Source: Chamaea fasciata
Taxonomy: Eukaryota; Chordata; Aves; Passeriformes; Sylviidae
Length of the DNA stretch: 64,000 nucleotides
Direction: 5' to 3'
Assembly (NCBI GenBank): GCA_029207755.1
Contig: JARCOQ010000005.1
Span: 54,401,563-54,465,562, forward strand
Shown piece by piece: positions 12,301-23,400 of this stretch. How positions within the stretch are numbered: position 1 is the first letter of the stretch; every line of letters starts with the position of its first letter. A program made the position numbers and the translations under genes. A model generated the notes under the pieces. It did not search any database. It saw only the letters and a list, made by a program, of their open reading frames with translations, and was not told the origin of the DNA.

Positions 12301-13618
12301 CCACTTTGTTCTTTTATCTTTATCATTGGCTCATGGGGAAAAAAGAAAAAGACAAGGAGAAAAGAGAGGAAAAAGATTTAACCGTCAGAAGAATCCCCTT
12401 CTGTATTCCCTTCATCTTCCAAACAACTGGTATTGGTTTTCCAGATCTCCTCAAAATGCAATTCCTGCAATTCAATCTCTTACCTGAAACTATTTCTGAA
12501 GATGCTCGTTCGTACCACCACAGCTCATCAGAACTCAGTGGTTTCCAGCCTGTGGTGCAGAGGGCTGGGAGGTGGATGACGGGCTGAGAACGTGCTGTGC
12601 CTTGACAGCAGTCTGGGCTTCACTGGACTTGGGCACCACAGCCTCAGCCTCTGTTGTTTACTGACATTTTGTCCAACTTCAACTTCACTTGGATTTCACA
12701 AAGAATGAGCAACTTACAGGTGATTATTCCAGGTGTTCTTAACATAACTGTTGAGGGGTTTTGTTACTTTTTTTTTAAAGAAGGGGGAAAAAAAAAAAAA
12801 AACAGAGAAAAGTTTCTAATTGCTACTTAGGCAATTGTGCCGTGAGGTCACGACACCCAGACTACAAGTGGGCTAAAATGCTCAAGTGATACAGACTTTA
12901 TTTGATCTCTCCTCCTCTGTTAAATTAAACACAGAGCAGGAGTGTCCATACAGTAATTAACCATCTAATACACTTCAACATAAAGTGGTCATTGATATTC
13001 CTTGCCAAGAGGAGACTTGAGAGATGAATTCATGAAGAACTCCTGTTTTAATAAACCTCTGCCTTTAGTCACCACTTCCTAAGACTTTCCTAAGACTATC
13101 TGTGGCTGTGAAGATTGGGGAAGGACTAAACAATAAGACTCTACTAGAACCTCTGCTTACAATATCATCAGGTTTGGCTGGTTTGTTTCTCTCCTCTCCC
13201 CCCCAGTAAACCTGGATATTAATATTTCCTTTCCTACAGCATTCATGGAAATGGAGATACATAGTATAACTAATTCCATTAAGTGAAGGAAATAAATTAA
13301 ACTATCAGCAGACAGATTAGTCTAGCAAGAGAAATCTTCTTCAGCCACAATACAACTTTTGATTTACACAAGTGAAAAACAGCAAGTCAGTCAGAGAACA
13401 GCTACTCACCTGTTCAACCAGAGCTCTTTTTCCTGTTAGTGGAACCAACCAAGCACAAACAAAACCAATAAAAACCAGTGAGAAAGACGCATGTTAATGA
13501 CACCAGAAATGATAAAATTCCTCTCTCACCTTATCTTGAAAGTCAGATTTGCTGCGATGCACTTGACTGCCTTCCAAGACTGGCAACTATAGGATCTGCA
13601 CCACAGGCAACCTTACTT
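9366..13618. other. Non-coding unique sequence with A-rich tracts
   Basis: No recognisable exon. It contains A-rich simple sequence at 9765-9787 and a T9/A15 pair at 12768-12802. A plus-strand donor consensus (CCAAAG|GTAAGG) lies near 11205-11217, and a minus-strand donor (GTCCAG|GTGAGG) near 12050, both without convincing partner acceptors or coding frames. A minus-strand acceptor/donor pair at 13410-13432 is listed separately. Confidence 0.5.
13410..13432 (-). other. Candidate 23-nt microexon on the minus strand (unverified)
   Basis: The minus strand reads a T/G-rich tract, then CCACTAACAG, then 23 nt ending GAACAG followed by GTGAGTAG, a near-perfect donor. The open frame also runs leftward through the putative acceptor, reading a hydrophobic stretch into GKRALVEQ, so a longer exon is possible, although an in-frame stop lies about 26 codons upstream of the donor. 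The orientation agrees with the inferred leftward promoter at 19-20 kb. Without transcripts this is only a splice-consensus observation. Confidence 0.15.
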
Positions 13619-14022
13619 CAGAGTCACAGACTGCTTGGGCTTGGAAGGGACCTTAAAGATCATCCAGTTCCAGCCCCTTGCCATGGGCAGGGACACCTTC
13701 CACTATATCAGCTTGCTCAGAGCCACATCCAGCCGGGCCTTGGACACTGCCAGGGATCCAGGGGCAGCCACAGCTGCTCTGGGCAACCTGTGCCAGGGCC
13801 TCACCACTCTCACAGGGAAGAACTTTTTTCCCAATATCCAGTCTAAACCTCCTCTCTGTCAGTGTGAAGCCACCCCCCCTTGTCCTGTCACTCCAGGCTC
13901 TTGCCAAGAGTCTCTCTGCATCTTTCCTGTGGGCTTCCCTCAGGCACTTGAAGGCCACAATGAAGTCACCCCAAAGCCTTTTCCTCTCCAAGCTGAACAA
14001 TCCCAGTTCCCTCAGCCTTTTA
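13619..14022 (-). mobile_element. CR1 LINE fragment, minus orientation, about 400 bp
   Basis: Starts with 'agagtcacagactgcttgg', then 'ttggaagggaccttaaagatc', 'ccatgggcagggacacctt', 'gccagggatccaggggcagcc' and 'cccttgtcctgtcactccaggc', and ends with 'gaacaatcccagttccctcagcc'. This is the standard order of the avian CR1 3' region read from its 3' end. The 100-150-codon open frames here (for example 13635-14036 plus, 13653-14000 minus) are by-products of the GC-rich repeat. The 5' end is truncated, as usual for CR1. Confidence 0.93.
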
Positions 14023-17000
14023 AGCTGCCTTGCTAAGTCTCATCAACAGCATTTGCTACACCAGTGTCTGATAAGCAACAGCCATTACCCCACTGAACAG
14101 GAATGTGCTTTAACAGCTGCCTGATACCTGTCTGCACCAGCCATGGCTCTCATTGCTGAATGACTGCGTCCCACAGAGAACCTCAGATGCAGAACACAAA
14201 ATTCCCTTATAGTTCCAAATTTTACAGCTTGTTAAATTATACTTTTAATTACTGTTAAACAGGCTTGCTTCATTCTACATATCCAGTTGCTACTGTTTGA
14301 AGAAACAGGTACTCCCACTGAATCCTTACCTTGTGATTAAATTTGTTCTCCTCTCCTGCTCTGTGTACACCACAGAGCAGAGGAATCCTAAACTTCAAGA
14401 AAAAACAGCTGTCTTTAAACAATGCAGTGAAATGCTTTTGTCTGGGGAGCTCCTAATGTAAGCTTTCCTCCTCATCCAGGACTCAGCAGGCTAAAAATTA
14501 GTGACATTTTAAGTGGAACAATTCTTTCATCATCAGGCTGATATTTGGCTGCTGTTCTGGTTACCTCCCTTATAAGGCACCAGCAAGAGGGAAGGGCAGG
14601 GAACACATTATGCAACTGTTCATTGTAAAAAGTAATTAAAATAAATTTTAAGAGAAGTCTGTAATAAACACTTTTCCAAGATACAAAAGACAAAAGGAGC
14701 TTCATGATATTGGTTTAAGGTCTGCCATTTTTACTGGGCTAATCTGGGAAAAGGGAATTTCTCCTGAAAGGAAAGGTTGTCCTCAGTTTTTATGGGAAGG
14801 AGTGGAACACTGAAGCCTGTGAACTGCCCTTGCCTTCTCCAGAGTCCGGTTCAAATCTAGCTAATCAGCCAAAGAGGCAGCTCTGCACTAGGTAATAAAG
14901 GGGCAATACTGGGACACCTGCATCCTCTCCCCTCCTCTGTGCACAGGTGTGATCCATGGAAACCTCAGACATCAAATTCCAAGTTCAGCTTCAAACAAGG
15001 GGAACAGGCTTCTGTGGTGAGGCCATCCAGATCTTGTTTGTAGATCTGGTTTGTACACAACAGCCCTCCTGCGGACAAGGAAATATCCTTTGGAATTTAC
15101 CTATCAGTTCAGCTCTAAGTAGGTCTTTACTAGTGAAGTCATAAAAACACTGAGACTTCCTACCCACAGAACTGACAGAGGAATCTCCAAAGGGGCAGTG
15201 GTGGGGCAGGAAGAGGCCCCATCTGTCCTTTGGGGGGCTCTCAGTGATCCTGGAGGAAGCTCCTGGCACAGCACAAGCGTGCCAGGGAAGCAGCCTCACT
15301 CTGTTCCATCGGGGACAGGGATATGGAGCCTGTACCACCAGCTGAGCCCCCCGAGCACACACAGCTCCCCAGCTGTGACAAGTTGCTCCTGCCAAGCCAC
15401 TTCCCTTTGCTGTTCCTGCCCCCAGCAGTCACTCAGGGCAGTCAGGGGTCTTCCTGGTGATGACTCTCCTTCCCTCCTGCTCCCTTGGTTATGAGAATGG
15501 AGGTTGTGACTGCTGCCCCTTCCATACATTCCTGTGAACAGAAGCTGAGTGTCTTTGCAACTCCTACGGTTTGGCACGACCCAGTATCTTCATTTTAACT
15601 GCAACCAACTGATGCACAACCGTGCTTCTCAGAAGCATTATTCTACTACAGGGGCTTCTAAAAAGGGCCTTCAACCAAGTACAGCTTTCTGGAAAGGCCA
15701 AGTTTTCCAAGTGTTTGTCTGGGGGATGGTGGGCTGGGTTTTGTTTTCCTACCAGGAGTCTGAATTGTTCAAACACCTTAGCACACTCTATAAATGCAGT
15801 ACTTAATGTGACATCACACACAGCGCTCTCAGAATTGTGAACAGCTCTCTTTATTACATGGATAGAAAAAGGTTTCACAACCTCTCATCTGGTCAAAGAC
15901 AAGACTTTTGGTTTCCCCTTCCGTGGAAGGAAATTTAACACACTCCAATGTGCCAAGGTCCTCTACAGCACGTCAGTGATCCCAGGCTCAAACTCTGGAA
16001 CATAAGAGACACAGCTAATATAAGCTGCAATACAGTGAACACTCTTCCTCTCCCTCTTCGAGTTATCCCTTTACTTCCTCCCTCCCATTCATTCTGTCAC
16101 CTCTGATAAACTTCCTCTGTTTGCACAACCTGCACACACCAGACTATTGCTCCATCTTGGCTGTTCCCTGTTACTAAAAGGTGAAGAGTGGATTCCCTTT
16201 TCACTACTTCAGGACATTCTCACTCTTGGGAAATCCCATAAGCCCAGGCTACCACTCTAACCAACACTGCTCCTTTTACTAGAAAAGACATGAAGACAAC
16301 TGTTCTCAAACAATCAAAATCCCCTAAAAGTAGTCCTCCAAATTCTAGGTGTCTCTTTTCCTCACAGTCTGATCAGTTGTAACTCTCACAAAACCACGGG
16401 TCAGCTAACAAATCTGCAAGTTGGCAGGCAGAAATATTAAAGGCATACAACACAAAGTATGTTTCAAGTCTACAGTTCAAACCAGAATATAAAATCCAAA
16501 ACCTAAACTCCCAAGAAATAGAAAATCAGATAGTTGAAGCATAAAAATAAATATTCATTCCTGAACCACCGTTTTCCTTTGCTTTTTTTAATCTGTAAAA
16601 AGAATTCAATGAGCTATCAATGCATGCCTTTCAAGATTAGCTGATTTCACAGCTATGATAACTGCCCATTTTAATGCTTCCCATACTGACCAAATTATTT
16701 ATGACAAGGAAACCGAGGTTTTCTTGATCATTTATTTCTTCCCCTACTTCCTGTTTTGTTTCATATTGTTAAGAGGAATATGTTCTACTCCTTCCCCATG
16801 CAAATACAGCAGCAGTGGGGCTGCCATAAGTTATTCTGTAGTTTTATGCTAGACTTACAGAATTTTCTGTGCCAATCAAATGATGAAGTCTGCTCTGCTG
16901 CATTTGACAACTAATTTCTGACTCTTCAAGACAAGGCTCTGCCACCTTGAATACAGTTCACTATTTCAATTCATAATAGGAAATAAATAACTGTTCCCTG

Positions 17001-18773
17001 AGTTCCTACCCCACAATATTAAATTGGCTTACCCCTGTGTAACCATTTTTGCACGACAAAAACTGTTATTTAAACACCAGACTTTCAAAAATCCTGCACC
17101 AACCAATCTCAAAAATTAGACTCCAGTTATTTATCTAACCCATATTTTCAAGCCACAGCAATGCAATTACTGCTGGTGGCAGGTCTGCTCTAAGTGCAGC
17201 TATATGTTCAAATGAGCAACAAGAGAAGATTAAATGATTTTGTGGACAATTGTATGTTTGATTTATGTCAACTGCCATTACCCTAAGACACAAAGCCTCT
17301 TTCTGGGAAACTAAAAGCAAACCATTTACCATATAATATCAGCTTAGCAGGCTTTGTGCTGCTGAATACTGCATTCAGAGAAGCAACTCTTTTCATTGCC
17401 ATTTCCATGTCTACCCTGCATCTCCTGGAATACAAATATCAAAGTTGATCAACTGGCTTCACATTTTAACTAATGCTCAGCCTAAAGTTGCTGGGAAGAA
17501 CAACATTTCTATTGGAATAAACACGGACTGAGCAAAACCTGAATCTGCAGGGAGAAGATAAGCTTTGAAAGCAAGATAAACCTAGGGGACACAGACAGTG
17601 ACTAAGCTCCTTGTGGTCACCACAGGACTCAAGAGCCATCCCAAACTACAGCAGTAACCTCAGTCATTAAAAAACCTTCTACCCACCACTCAAACTTTGG
17701 GGACAGAAAGACAGAGGCGCCAAGGGAGGCGACACAGAACTCCTGAGAAAGAACAGCCAAGCAACTCCTGGCCACAGGCACTGAACTCCAATGTGACATC
17801 CCCCATTGCTCCAGTCCAGGAGAGTCTCACCAGGGATCCACTGCAGAGCAGACCCCCCAGGTCAGCACCAAAGAGCTCACACAAGCAGCTCCACAACACC
17901 ACATCTGACAGAAATCCAAAGTTTCTGTTCTCCTGGGAACATTCCCTCACCAAGAGCATAGGCCTGGTCCAAGTCCACTGCAAGTTATTAATGGGGTGCG
18001 GGTTTGCTATTTTTTTCAGACAGACTAACTTTTTGGGAAAAAAAAAAAGGCAGAAGGAAATAAAGCATGATACCTGTCCTCTGTAAATATTTGCTTCTGA
18101 ATTCTGCTTATCTAGTTGCCTGGGATTTGTCTTCCCCTGAAATGTTTGAGAAATAAACGTTTAGAATTTTTTAAAGCTCTGTTAAGCAAAAGTATTTAAA
18201 TTGAACATACAGTATGCTGTGTACATTATGAAAAACAAATGAGTTCACAGAGCAATGCAAATTTGACTTTTCCTAACCAAGACATTTCTTAACAAAGCCA
18301 GGAAAACAGGTCTACATATGGCACAGAAGGCAAAACTGCGGCAAGTCTATTGGATACAGTAACAGATTTCTCATGTGCAATGAGGGTGCCCACAGACCAT
18401 CACCTCTCAGGTCAGCAGCCTGTGGGCTCCTATTTCTTTTCACTCTTCAGGGTAAAATTAAAGCTGATATTCTTTCATTCATGAAGCATAAGGAATGAAA
18501 ACAATTTTTCAGATTCCTCTGTATATTCTGTATATAAAAGGTGCCTTTTATAGAGCAGGCACAACAACTTAGCGAGATTTATTAGTCTTATAAACACTCA
18601 TAAAAAGGATCCCTCTCCTTTAAGTGACTTTAAAAAACTGTAATCAAAACACTGAATCAGCACACCTGACAAACCCCAAGATCTACAGCCAACAAAAACC
18701 CCACTGCTCTCCAAAAAGAACGTAAAAGCAAAACTAATACATCCCACCAAATATCTTACAGGAAACGTCCCCT
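14023..18773. other. Non-coding unique sequence left of the CpG island
   Basis: No recognisable exon. A GC-richer patch at about 15180-15480 has overlapping frames on both strands up to 134 codons; the frames overlap in conflicting directions and resemble no family I know. The remainder is AT-leaning with frequent stops. Confidence 0.5.
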
Positions 18774-18819
18774 AAAAACAAACAAACAAACAAACAAAAA
18801 CAACAACAACAACAAAAAA
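18774..18819. repeat. A-rich (CAAA)n/(CAA)n simple repeat
   Basis: A tract of about four AAAC units followed by about four CAA units and a short A run, lying just left of the CpG-rich block. Confidence 0.9.
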
Positions 18820-19002
18820 GTCGGCACTGCTTTTGATTCAGAGGTTACAGAAGGCTCATTTATTCCCAGTCAGGATTGTGCAAGAGGAAGCCAGGTACAT
18901 CAGCGGAGGCACGCGTACGAGCTCTGCTATTCTATCCCAAGGCGTTCCAGATCGAGTAAAACCAAACAACTGCGAGACCTCTGTGAGTTCTCGGCATTTA
19001 AC

Positions 19003-19013
19003 TTTTACCTGAG
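19003..19013 (-). other. Splice donor consensus, minus strand
   Basis: The minus strand reads GACTCAG|GTAAAAG with the exon ending at 19009. Upstream of it lies a CpG-containing stretch (19010-19160). One frame stays open from about 19167 down to a TGA at about 19014, just before the donor. A second frame starts at an ATG at 19053 and is open through the donor. It could serve as a first-exon or second-exon donor for the leftward transcript. Confidence 0.35.
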
Positions 19014-19310
19014 TCAATGAGAATCGTCTAAAGACACCGAGCCGGACATGCAAACCACGGGGGCCTCAATCTCAAACTCCTCCGGCTCGGCAAAAGGTTT
19101 GAGAATTGCTCCTCCCGCGAGTGGAAACTTGTGAAGGTTGTTTGCTTTTCTAAGCGCATTACGGAGATAATTTTGTCCCTTTATTTATTTATTTCTAAAG
19201 AAGGCAGGACACCCTTAAGCCCAGAGCCACGTTCTGTAGCACGAGTACAGCCCAGCCCCGACCCTGCCGGCGGGGTCTCCGCGCAGCGCCGGCCCTGCTC
19301 CCCCCGCCGG

Positions 19311-19320
19311 GCTCACCTCT
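19311..19320 (-). other. Splice donor consensus, minus strand
   Basis: The minus strand reads GCAGAG|GTGAGCC with the exon ending at 19317, a strong match to MAG|GTRAGT, embedded in the CpG island. Together with the donor at 19720 it supports minus-strand transcription out of the island. Confidence 0.4.
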
Positions 19321-19378
19321 GCGCCCGCACCGACAGCCCGGGGGCACCTCCGCCTCCCAGCCGGCGGCAGGGCGACAA

Positions 19379-19481
19379 GTCACCCCGGGGGCAGCGAGGC
19401 GAGCCACCCCAGGGGCTGCGGGACGACTCACGAGTCACCCCGGGGGCAGGGGGACGCGTCACCCGAGGGGCAGGAGGGCGA
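19379..19481. repeat. Four-copy 24-bp GC-rich minisatellite inside the CpG island
   Basis: Four imperfect 24-bp units begin GTCACCCC or GCCACCCC and continue GGGGGCAG...: 19379-19402, 19403-19426, 19434-19457 and 19458-19481. A 7-bp insert (CTCACGA) separates units 2 and 3. Each unit carries CpGs and CCCCGGGG-like runs. Confidence 0.8.
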
Positions 19482-19711
19482 ACTGCCCCGCGGCCAGAGC
19501 CAGCCCCGACCGTCCCCGCAGCCGAGGCTGAGGCTGCGCTCCCACAGCCTCCACGGCGATGGCTGCTCCTGCTGCCTCACGATGCGGGGGGGAGAAAAGA
19601 GGGAAGGCAGGGGGAGATTCCCAGTCTCCAGCGGCAGCGTGCCGGGGCTGTTTCCGCGGGCAGCGCCGGGGCGGAGGGTGCCCGGCTGCCCTCAGGACCC
19701 GGCTCCCCTCA

Positions 19712-19723
19712 GGACTCACCTCC
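19712..19723 (-). other. Splice donor consensus, minus strand, probable first-exon end
   Basis: The minus strand reads GGGAG|GTGAGTCC with the exon ending at 19720, an essentially perfect donor. The minus-strand sequence just upstream (19721-19800) is very GC-rich and lacks an ATG apart from out-of-context ones, so the exon would be 5' untranslated. It lies about 80-100 bp downstream (minus direction) of the TCTCGCGAGA palindrome, a normal distance from core promoter to first donor. Confidence 0.5.
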
Positions 19724-19800
19724 CGCCCGGTCCGAGCGCGGCGCCGCCCCCGCGCTAATGGCAGCGGGCGGGCCCGCGGCGGGGGCCGATGTTTACCCGC

Positions 19801-19818
19801 CGGCTCTCGCGAGAGCCG
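19801..19818. promoter_or_regulatory. 18-bp perfect palindrome with TCTCGCGAGA core
   Basis: CGGCTCTCGCGAGAGCCG is its own reverse complement over all 18 bases. TCTCGCGAGA (19805-19814) is a known vertebrate promoter motif, linked in the literature to Kaiso (ZBTB33) and to bidirectional or TATA-less promoters. It supports a genuine promoter here and lies near the centre of the densest CpG region. Confidence 0.8.
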
Positions 19819-19842
19819 CGCGCCGACGAGCCCCGCGCCGCC

Positions 19843-19847
19843 ATTGG
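19843..19847 (-). promoter_or_regulatory. Inverted CCAAT box
   Basis: ATTGG on the plus strand (CCAAT on the minus) lies 25 bp from the TCTCGCGAGA palindrome, in GC-rich flanks typical of NF-Y sites. For a minus-strand transcript starting around 19760-19800 it would sit about 50-90 bp upstream, the classic position. Confidence 0.55.
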
Positions 19848-20199
19848 CCGCGCCCGCCGGCGCGCGCCGCCCACCCCGCCCCTTCCCGCCCGCCCGGGTC
19901 AGCCTCGCGTCCCTCTGCAGCGGCGTCCCGGGATGGGGGCGCGGGGACGGGAGCGCCCGTCCCGCCTCCCTGCTCCAGCGGGGCCATCCCAGAGCACACG
20001 GCACACGGCTGTATCCGCACGGCTCCGGAATATCCCCAGCGAGGGGAACTCGCCATCCTCTCCGGACTCGGCCCAGGACAGAAGTTCTGCCTCATGTCAG
20101 TGGAACCTCCTGGCGTCAGTCCCTGCCCGTTCCTCTGGTGCCATTGCTGGGCCCCCCGGAGCAGAGCCCGAGCCCTGCTCGGAGCCCTCCCTGCTCACA

Positions 20200-20465
20200 G
20201 GGACACCCAGGGCTGAGGCCCCTCTCAGCTGGGGCTCCTCTCGAGGCTGGACAGCCCCAGCTCCCTCAGCCTTTCCCTGTCAGAGATGCTCCAGGCCCTA
20301 AATCATCTCCGCAGCCTCCACTGGCCCTGCTCCAGGAGCTCCCTGTCCCTCCTGTGCTGAGGAGCCCAGGACTGGACACAGCTCTCCAGATGCGCCTCCC
20401 AGGGCTGAGCAGAGGAGCAGGATGACCTCCCTCTACCTGCAGTCCATGCTCTTCCCACGGTCCTG
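20200..20465 (-). mobile_element. CR1 LINE fragment, minus orientation, at the edge of the CpG island
   Basis: The sequence reads 'gaggctggacagccccagctccctcagcc', 'gctccaggagctccctgtccct' and 'gaggagcccaggactggacacagctctccag', which are typical blocks from a more 5' part of avian CR1 read in reverse. The CR1 3' terminus is absent, so this is an internal fragment. Its left boundary merges into GC-rich sequence and is approximate. Open frames of 170-288 codons that run from the island into this repeat are not genes. Confidence 0.8.
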
Positions 20466-23400
20466 TCCCTCTAGACCAGCATAAACCTTGGTACTCAGCA
20501 AGCTGTGCTAGTCGGGGCTCACTGCAGGTCTCGTGGTTGGGACGGGTCTCACACTCAGGAGTTAAACTGCCTTCAGCTATGCAGAAGGCAAATCTGTGAG
20601 CTCGGATTGGAGGAATGACAAAGGGCAATCATCTGCTTCCATCATGACATGGATGGTGTGGAAATGAGGGAAAGTTTGTCTTGATGTCATCACTTGACTT
20701 GAGGAGAGTTGCTGATGAGGAGGGTTTAACTGACAGACAGATTTGATTTATGTTACCTCGTTAGTCTTTATGTAGAGATAAGGAACTTAGGAGTTCTGTG
20801 CACTAAAGCAGATTTCTTGCCCAGAGACCTTACAGTTTTCAGGATCTACAACAGACCCAGAGAATCCACCATGGACTTCCCTGAGCACTGTGAACCTACC
20901 TGCTGAGACCGGGTTTTGAAAGCATTAGATTTGGTAGGTTTGAAATAACAGAAGCCTAAAATTAGCATGTTTTAACTTGAATGAGGTGCAGGAGTGCTTC
21001 CTGAAGAGACTGACTGTCCTTTGGGACATCTGAACTCCGCTCCCACGTTTGAAACCTGAGGTAATGAAGTGGTGCGCTCACGTTCACCGTGTTGGAAGCA
21101 CAGACATATAACCCAGAAACAGAATTAGTAAGAGGAGAAAAGACACTGTACGATAAATAAATTCAAAATAAACTAGTTATGGATCTAGAAAAGTGGTATT
21201 TCACTAAAGCTCCCTTCCCAGAGCAAAAGTCCTTAAAAATCAGTGTCAGTAACAGTGGTCGGTGGGAGTGACCTACCCCCCAGCAGGAATGGGGACTGGT
21301 TTTGACTGGGGATTTCTGGTGTTTGTGAGTTGCAAGTTTTGATTTCAGTACCTTACTCCTGTCTGTTCCCAAAAGCTGCCACAGGGCAGTCGGAGGAGGC
21401 AAGGTCAGTCTCAGGGAGATGATGAGGCCCAGCTGTGACAATGAAAATGGAATGAATATTCACAACGTGACGTTCCAGTTCCTGCCTTGCTGCTGGTGCT
21501 CCTCTGGTGGGTCCTGCCAGCACAGCAGATGGCAAGCACTGAAAGGCTCTTGTGCCAGTGGAAAATTACTGAGTTTTGTTGGTCCTGTGCATGTATGTGG
21601 ATGTGTGAGGGGGGAAGTGGGGCAAACTTCCACTTATTTAATTATTTTCAAGAGAGAAAGGGAAACAAATGGCTCCCTAAGACTACAAAAATTACTGGCA
21701 TATAAAGAACCAGTCTCTTGTTTTGGAGGAATGAGGCATGTCTGTTTGCATTTCAAGTTTTCTGTATGATTCCATATAACTCCTCAAAAGTCAGAATTGT
21801 GGATTTTTCTAAATAAAAGTGCAATTAAAAAGAGAAGCAGTATATTGATAAAAGCACTGGCTGTTGCTTAGCAGACCTATGGAAAAACGAAGTATTTCAT
21901 GTTTCTATTTTTATATGGCCGTAAAAGTATTTATGTTAGCGGACATTCCATCACAAAACACACATGGTTTATTTTAATTTTCTAATTTTAAATATATGTT
22001 TTTAACGGAGCTGTACACATAGAAGGTTATCTCACTGCTATAAAAGTCTGATTAATGGGTTCACCACTGCTGCAGTTGAAGTTAGTGGGCTGGTGGCTTG
22101 TGAATATTTGAGCTGGTCCACAACCTTTGAAGATCTGCACACCTAAAGAAACTTGCAACCAAATGCGCCTCCTGGAATGGACCGTGGCAGAGCCAAGCCT
22201 GCCGTGTCTGTAAAGGCAGATGTAGTTTGTTTGTTGTTGAAGGAGAGCTGACAGAAATACCTAAGGTTTTAAACTGTGACACAGTGTAACCATTACCAAC
22301 AGCCCAATAAACTTTTATTTCTGTGTTTTTCCAGAGTTAGCTGTGTAATACAGAAATATAAGCACCTATTCACCGTGTAGAAGGGCGGCAGCTCCTTAAG
22401 CCGCCAGGCATAGGAGTTAGACAAACATTTTTCAAACAAAACCTTTGCTCTGAGCCTGAAAACTTCTGCAGGCTTTGTGCTGTCCCGGTCCTGCAAGCTG
22501 TGACAAGCAGCCAAGGTCCTGCGCCCTCTGCTCCCGCGGCCTCGGCTGCAGCAGCAGCAGCAGCAGCAGCAGCAGAGGGATCCACCCCGGGGCGCAGCAA
22601 TTAAAGGCGAACACAAAAGCCCAAATACCTCTTGTCAAATTCCACCGAACCTCTGAAGCCTTCAAAAAACTTAGGGGAACGTCTGTGGCAAAGCAAAACA
22701 GTGTTGCCCTCGTTATTGTAGTTCGAAAGAGGGAGAGCTTGTCAGAGAAAGGACATTTATGTGAGGGTTTGACATTTCTTTCTTTGCAGTCAATTGGTGT
22801 AACAAATCCAAATTGCTGTATCAGAGTCATGCTGGAGATGTCCCTTGGAAAGAGGGGGTTTTAACCATGAAAGCTCCTTCTCAGCATCAGAAATAACCTA
22901 GGAATGTTTAATTCACTTTGCATCTAACTACTTAACATTTAGGAATCAATTCTGACTTTCTTTCTTACTGTTCTTCTAATATAGTCCAGGTGTATTTCTT
23001 AAGAATAAGTCAGAAAAATTCCAGAACATTTAAGATTGGTAGGAAATAATGCAGAGCTAGGTAAGCATAGTGCAAGCCATTCAGAAACATTCCCACAGAT
23101 TTTCTACTGATTTATGATGATCTTTTTAGCTGCTGTTGACACTATTTGTAAATCCAAATTTTTCTTGTAGCTCCCTGATCTGTCTGCATAACAGATGTCT
23201 ATGCTTTTTATATTCAATAGGTAGAAGGCCAGGAAAAAAAAGAATGCTTTATTCTGTTTTATGACACTTCAGCAGTGTGCTATTACACAATTCTGATGAG
23301 ATTTCACACCTGCTGAGTGCACTGTAAATCTTTAGTTGCTTGATTCCAGTGGGGCACAGTAGTGAATCAAATGTTCAGAAAATGCTGCAGCATAGACAAA

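Larger units (their letters stand above)
18890..20060. promoter_or_regulatory. CpG island, probable RNA polymerase II promoter
   Basis: CpG dinucleotides are dense from about 19230 to 20060, with a lighter cluster at 18900-19160 separated by an AT-rich gap (19140-19200). The rest of the window is strongly CpG-depleted, as expected for methylated vertebrate DNA, so this block is probably unmethylated germline promoter. It contains an 18-bp TCTCGCGAGA palindrome, an inverted CCAAT box and several GC boxes, with no strong TATA. Three good donor consensus sites face the minus strand (exon ends at 19720, 19317 and 19009), whereas on the plus strand only one moderate match (TCT|GTGAGT near 18988) was seen. 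The simplest reading is a leftward transcript with alternative first exons. The gene is not identified. Long open frames crossing the block (up to 361 codons) are expected where stop codons are rare. Confidence 0.85.

Noticed and set aside
13478..14124. Four overlapping frames of 115-148 codons
   Set aside because: They coincide with the GC-rich CR1 fragment in several frames on both strands and do not encode CR1 reverse transcriptase.
14840..14880. A 'ggttcaaatct' stretch resembling a tRNA B box
   Set aside because: No matching A box, acceptor stem or anticodon loop could be folded around it.
15180..15500. GC-richer patch with 93-134-codon frames on both strands
   Set aside because: Frames conflict in direction, CpG is not enriched, and no splice sites or family resemblance support a gene.
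19131..20425. 361-codon and 288-codon plus-strand frames and a 181-codon minus-strand frame across the CpG island
   Set aside because: Stop codons are rare in such GC-rich DNA, the frames overlap in several registers on both strands, the peptides are Pro/Ala/Arg/Gly-rich, and the right part is CR1.
22293..22864. Frames with Cys, Ala, Leu or Ser runs around the CAG repeat as a polyamino-acid protein
   Set aside because: All frames over the repeat are open simply because CAG has no stop in any register; flanking frames close quickly and no family match is recognised.
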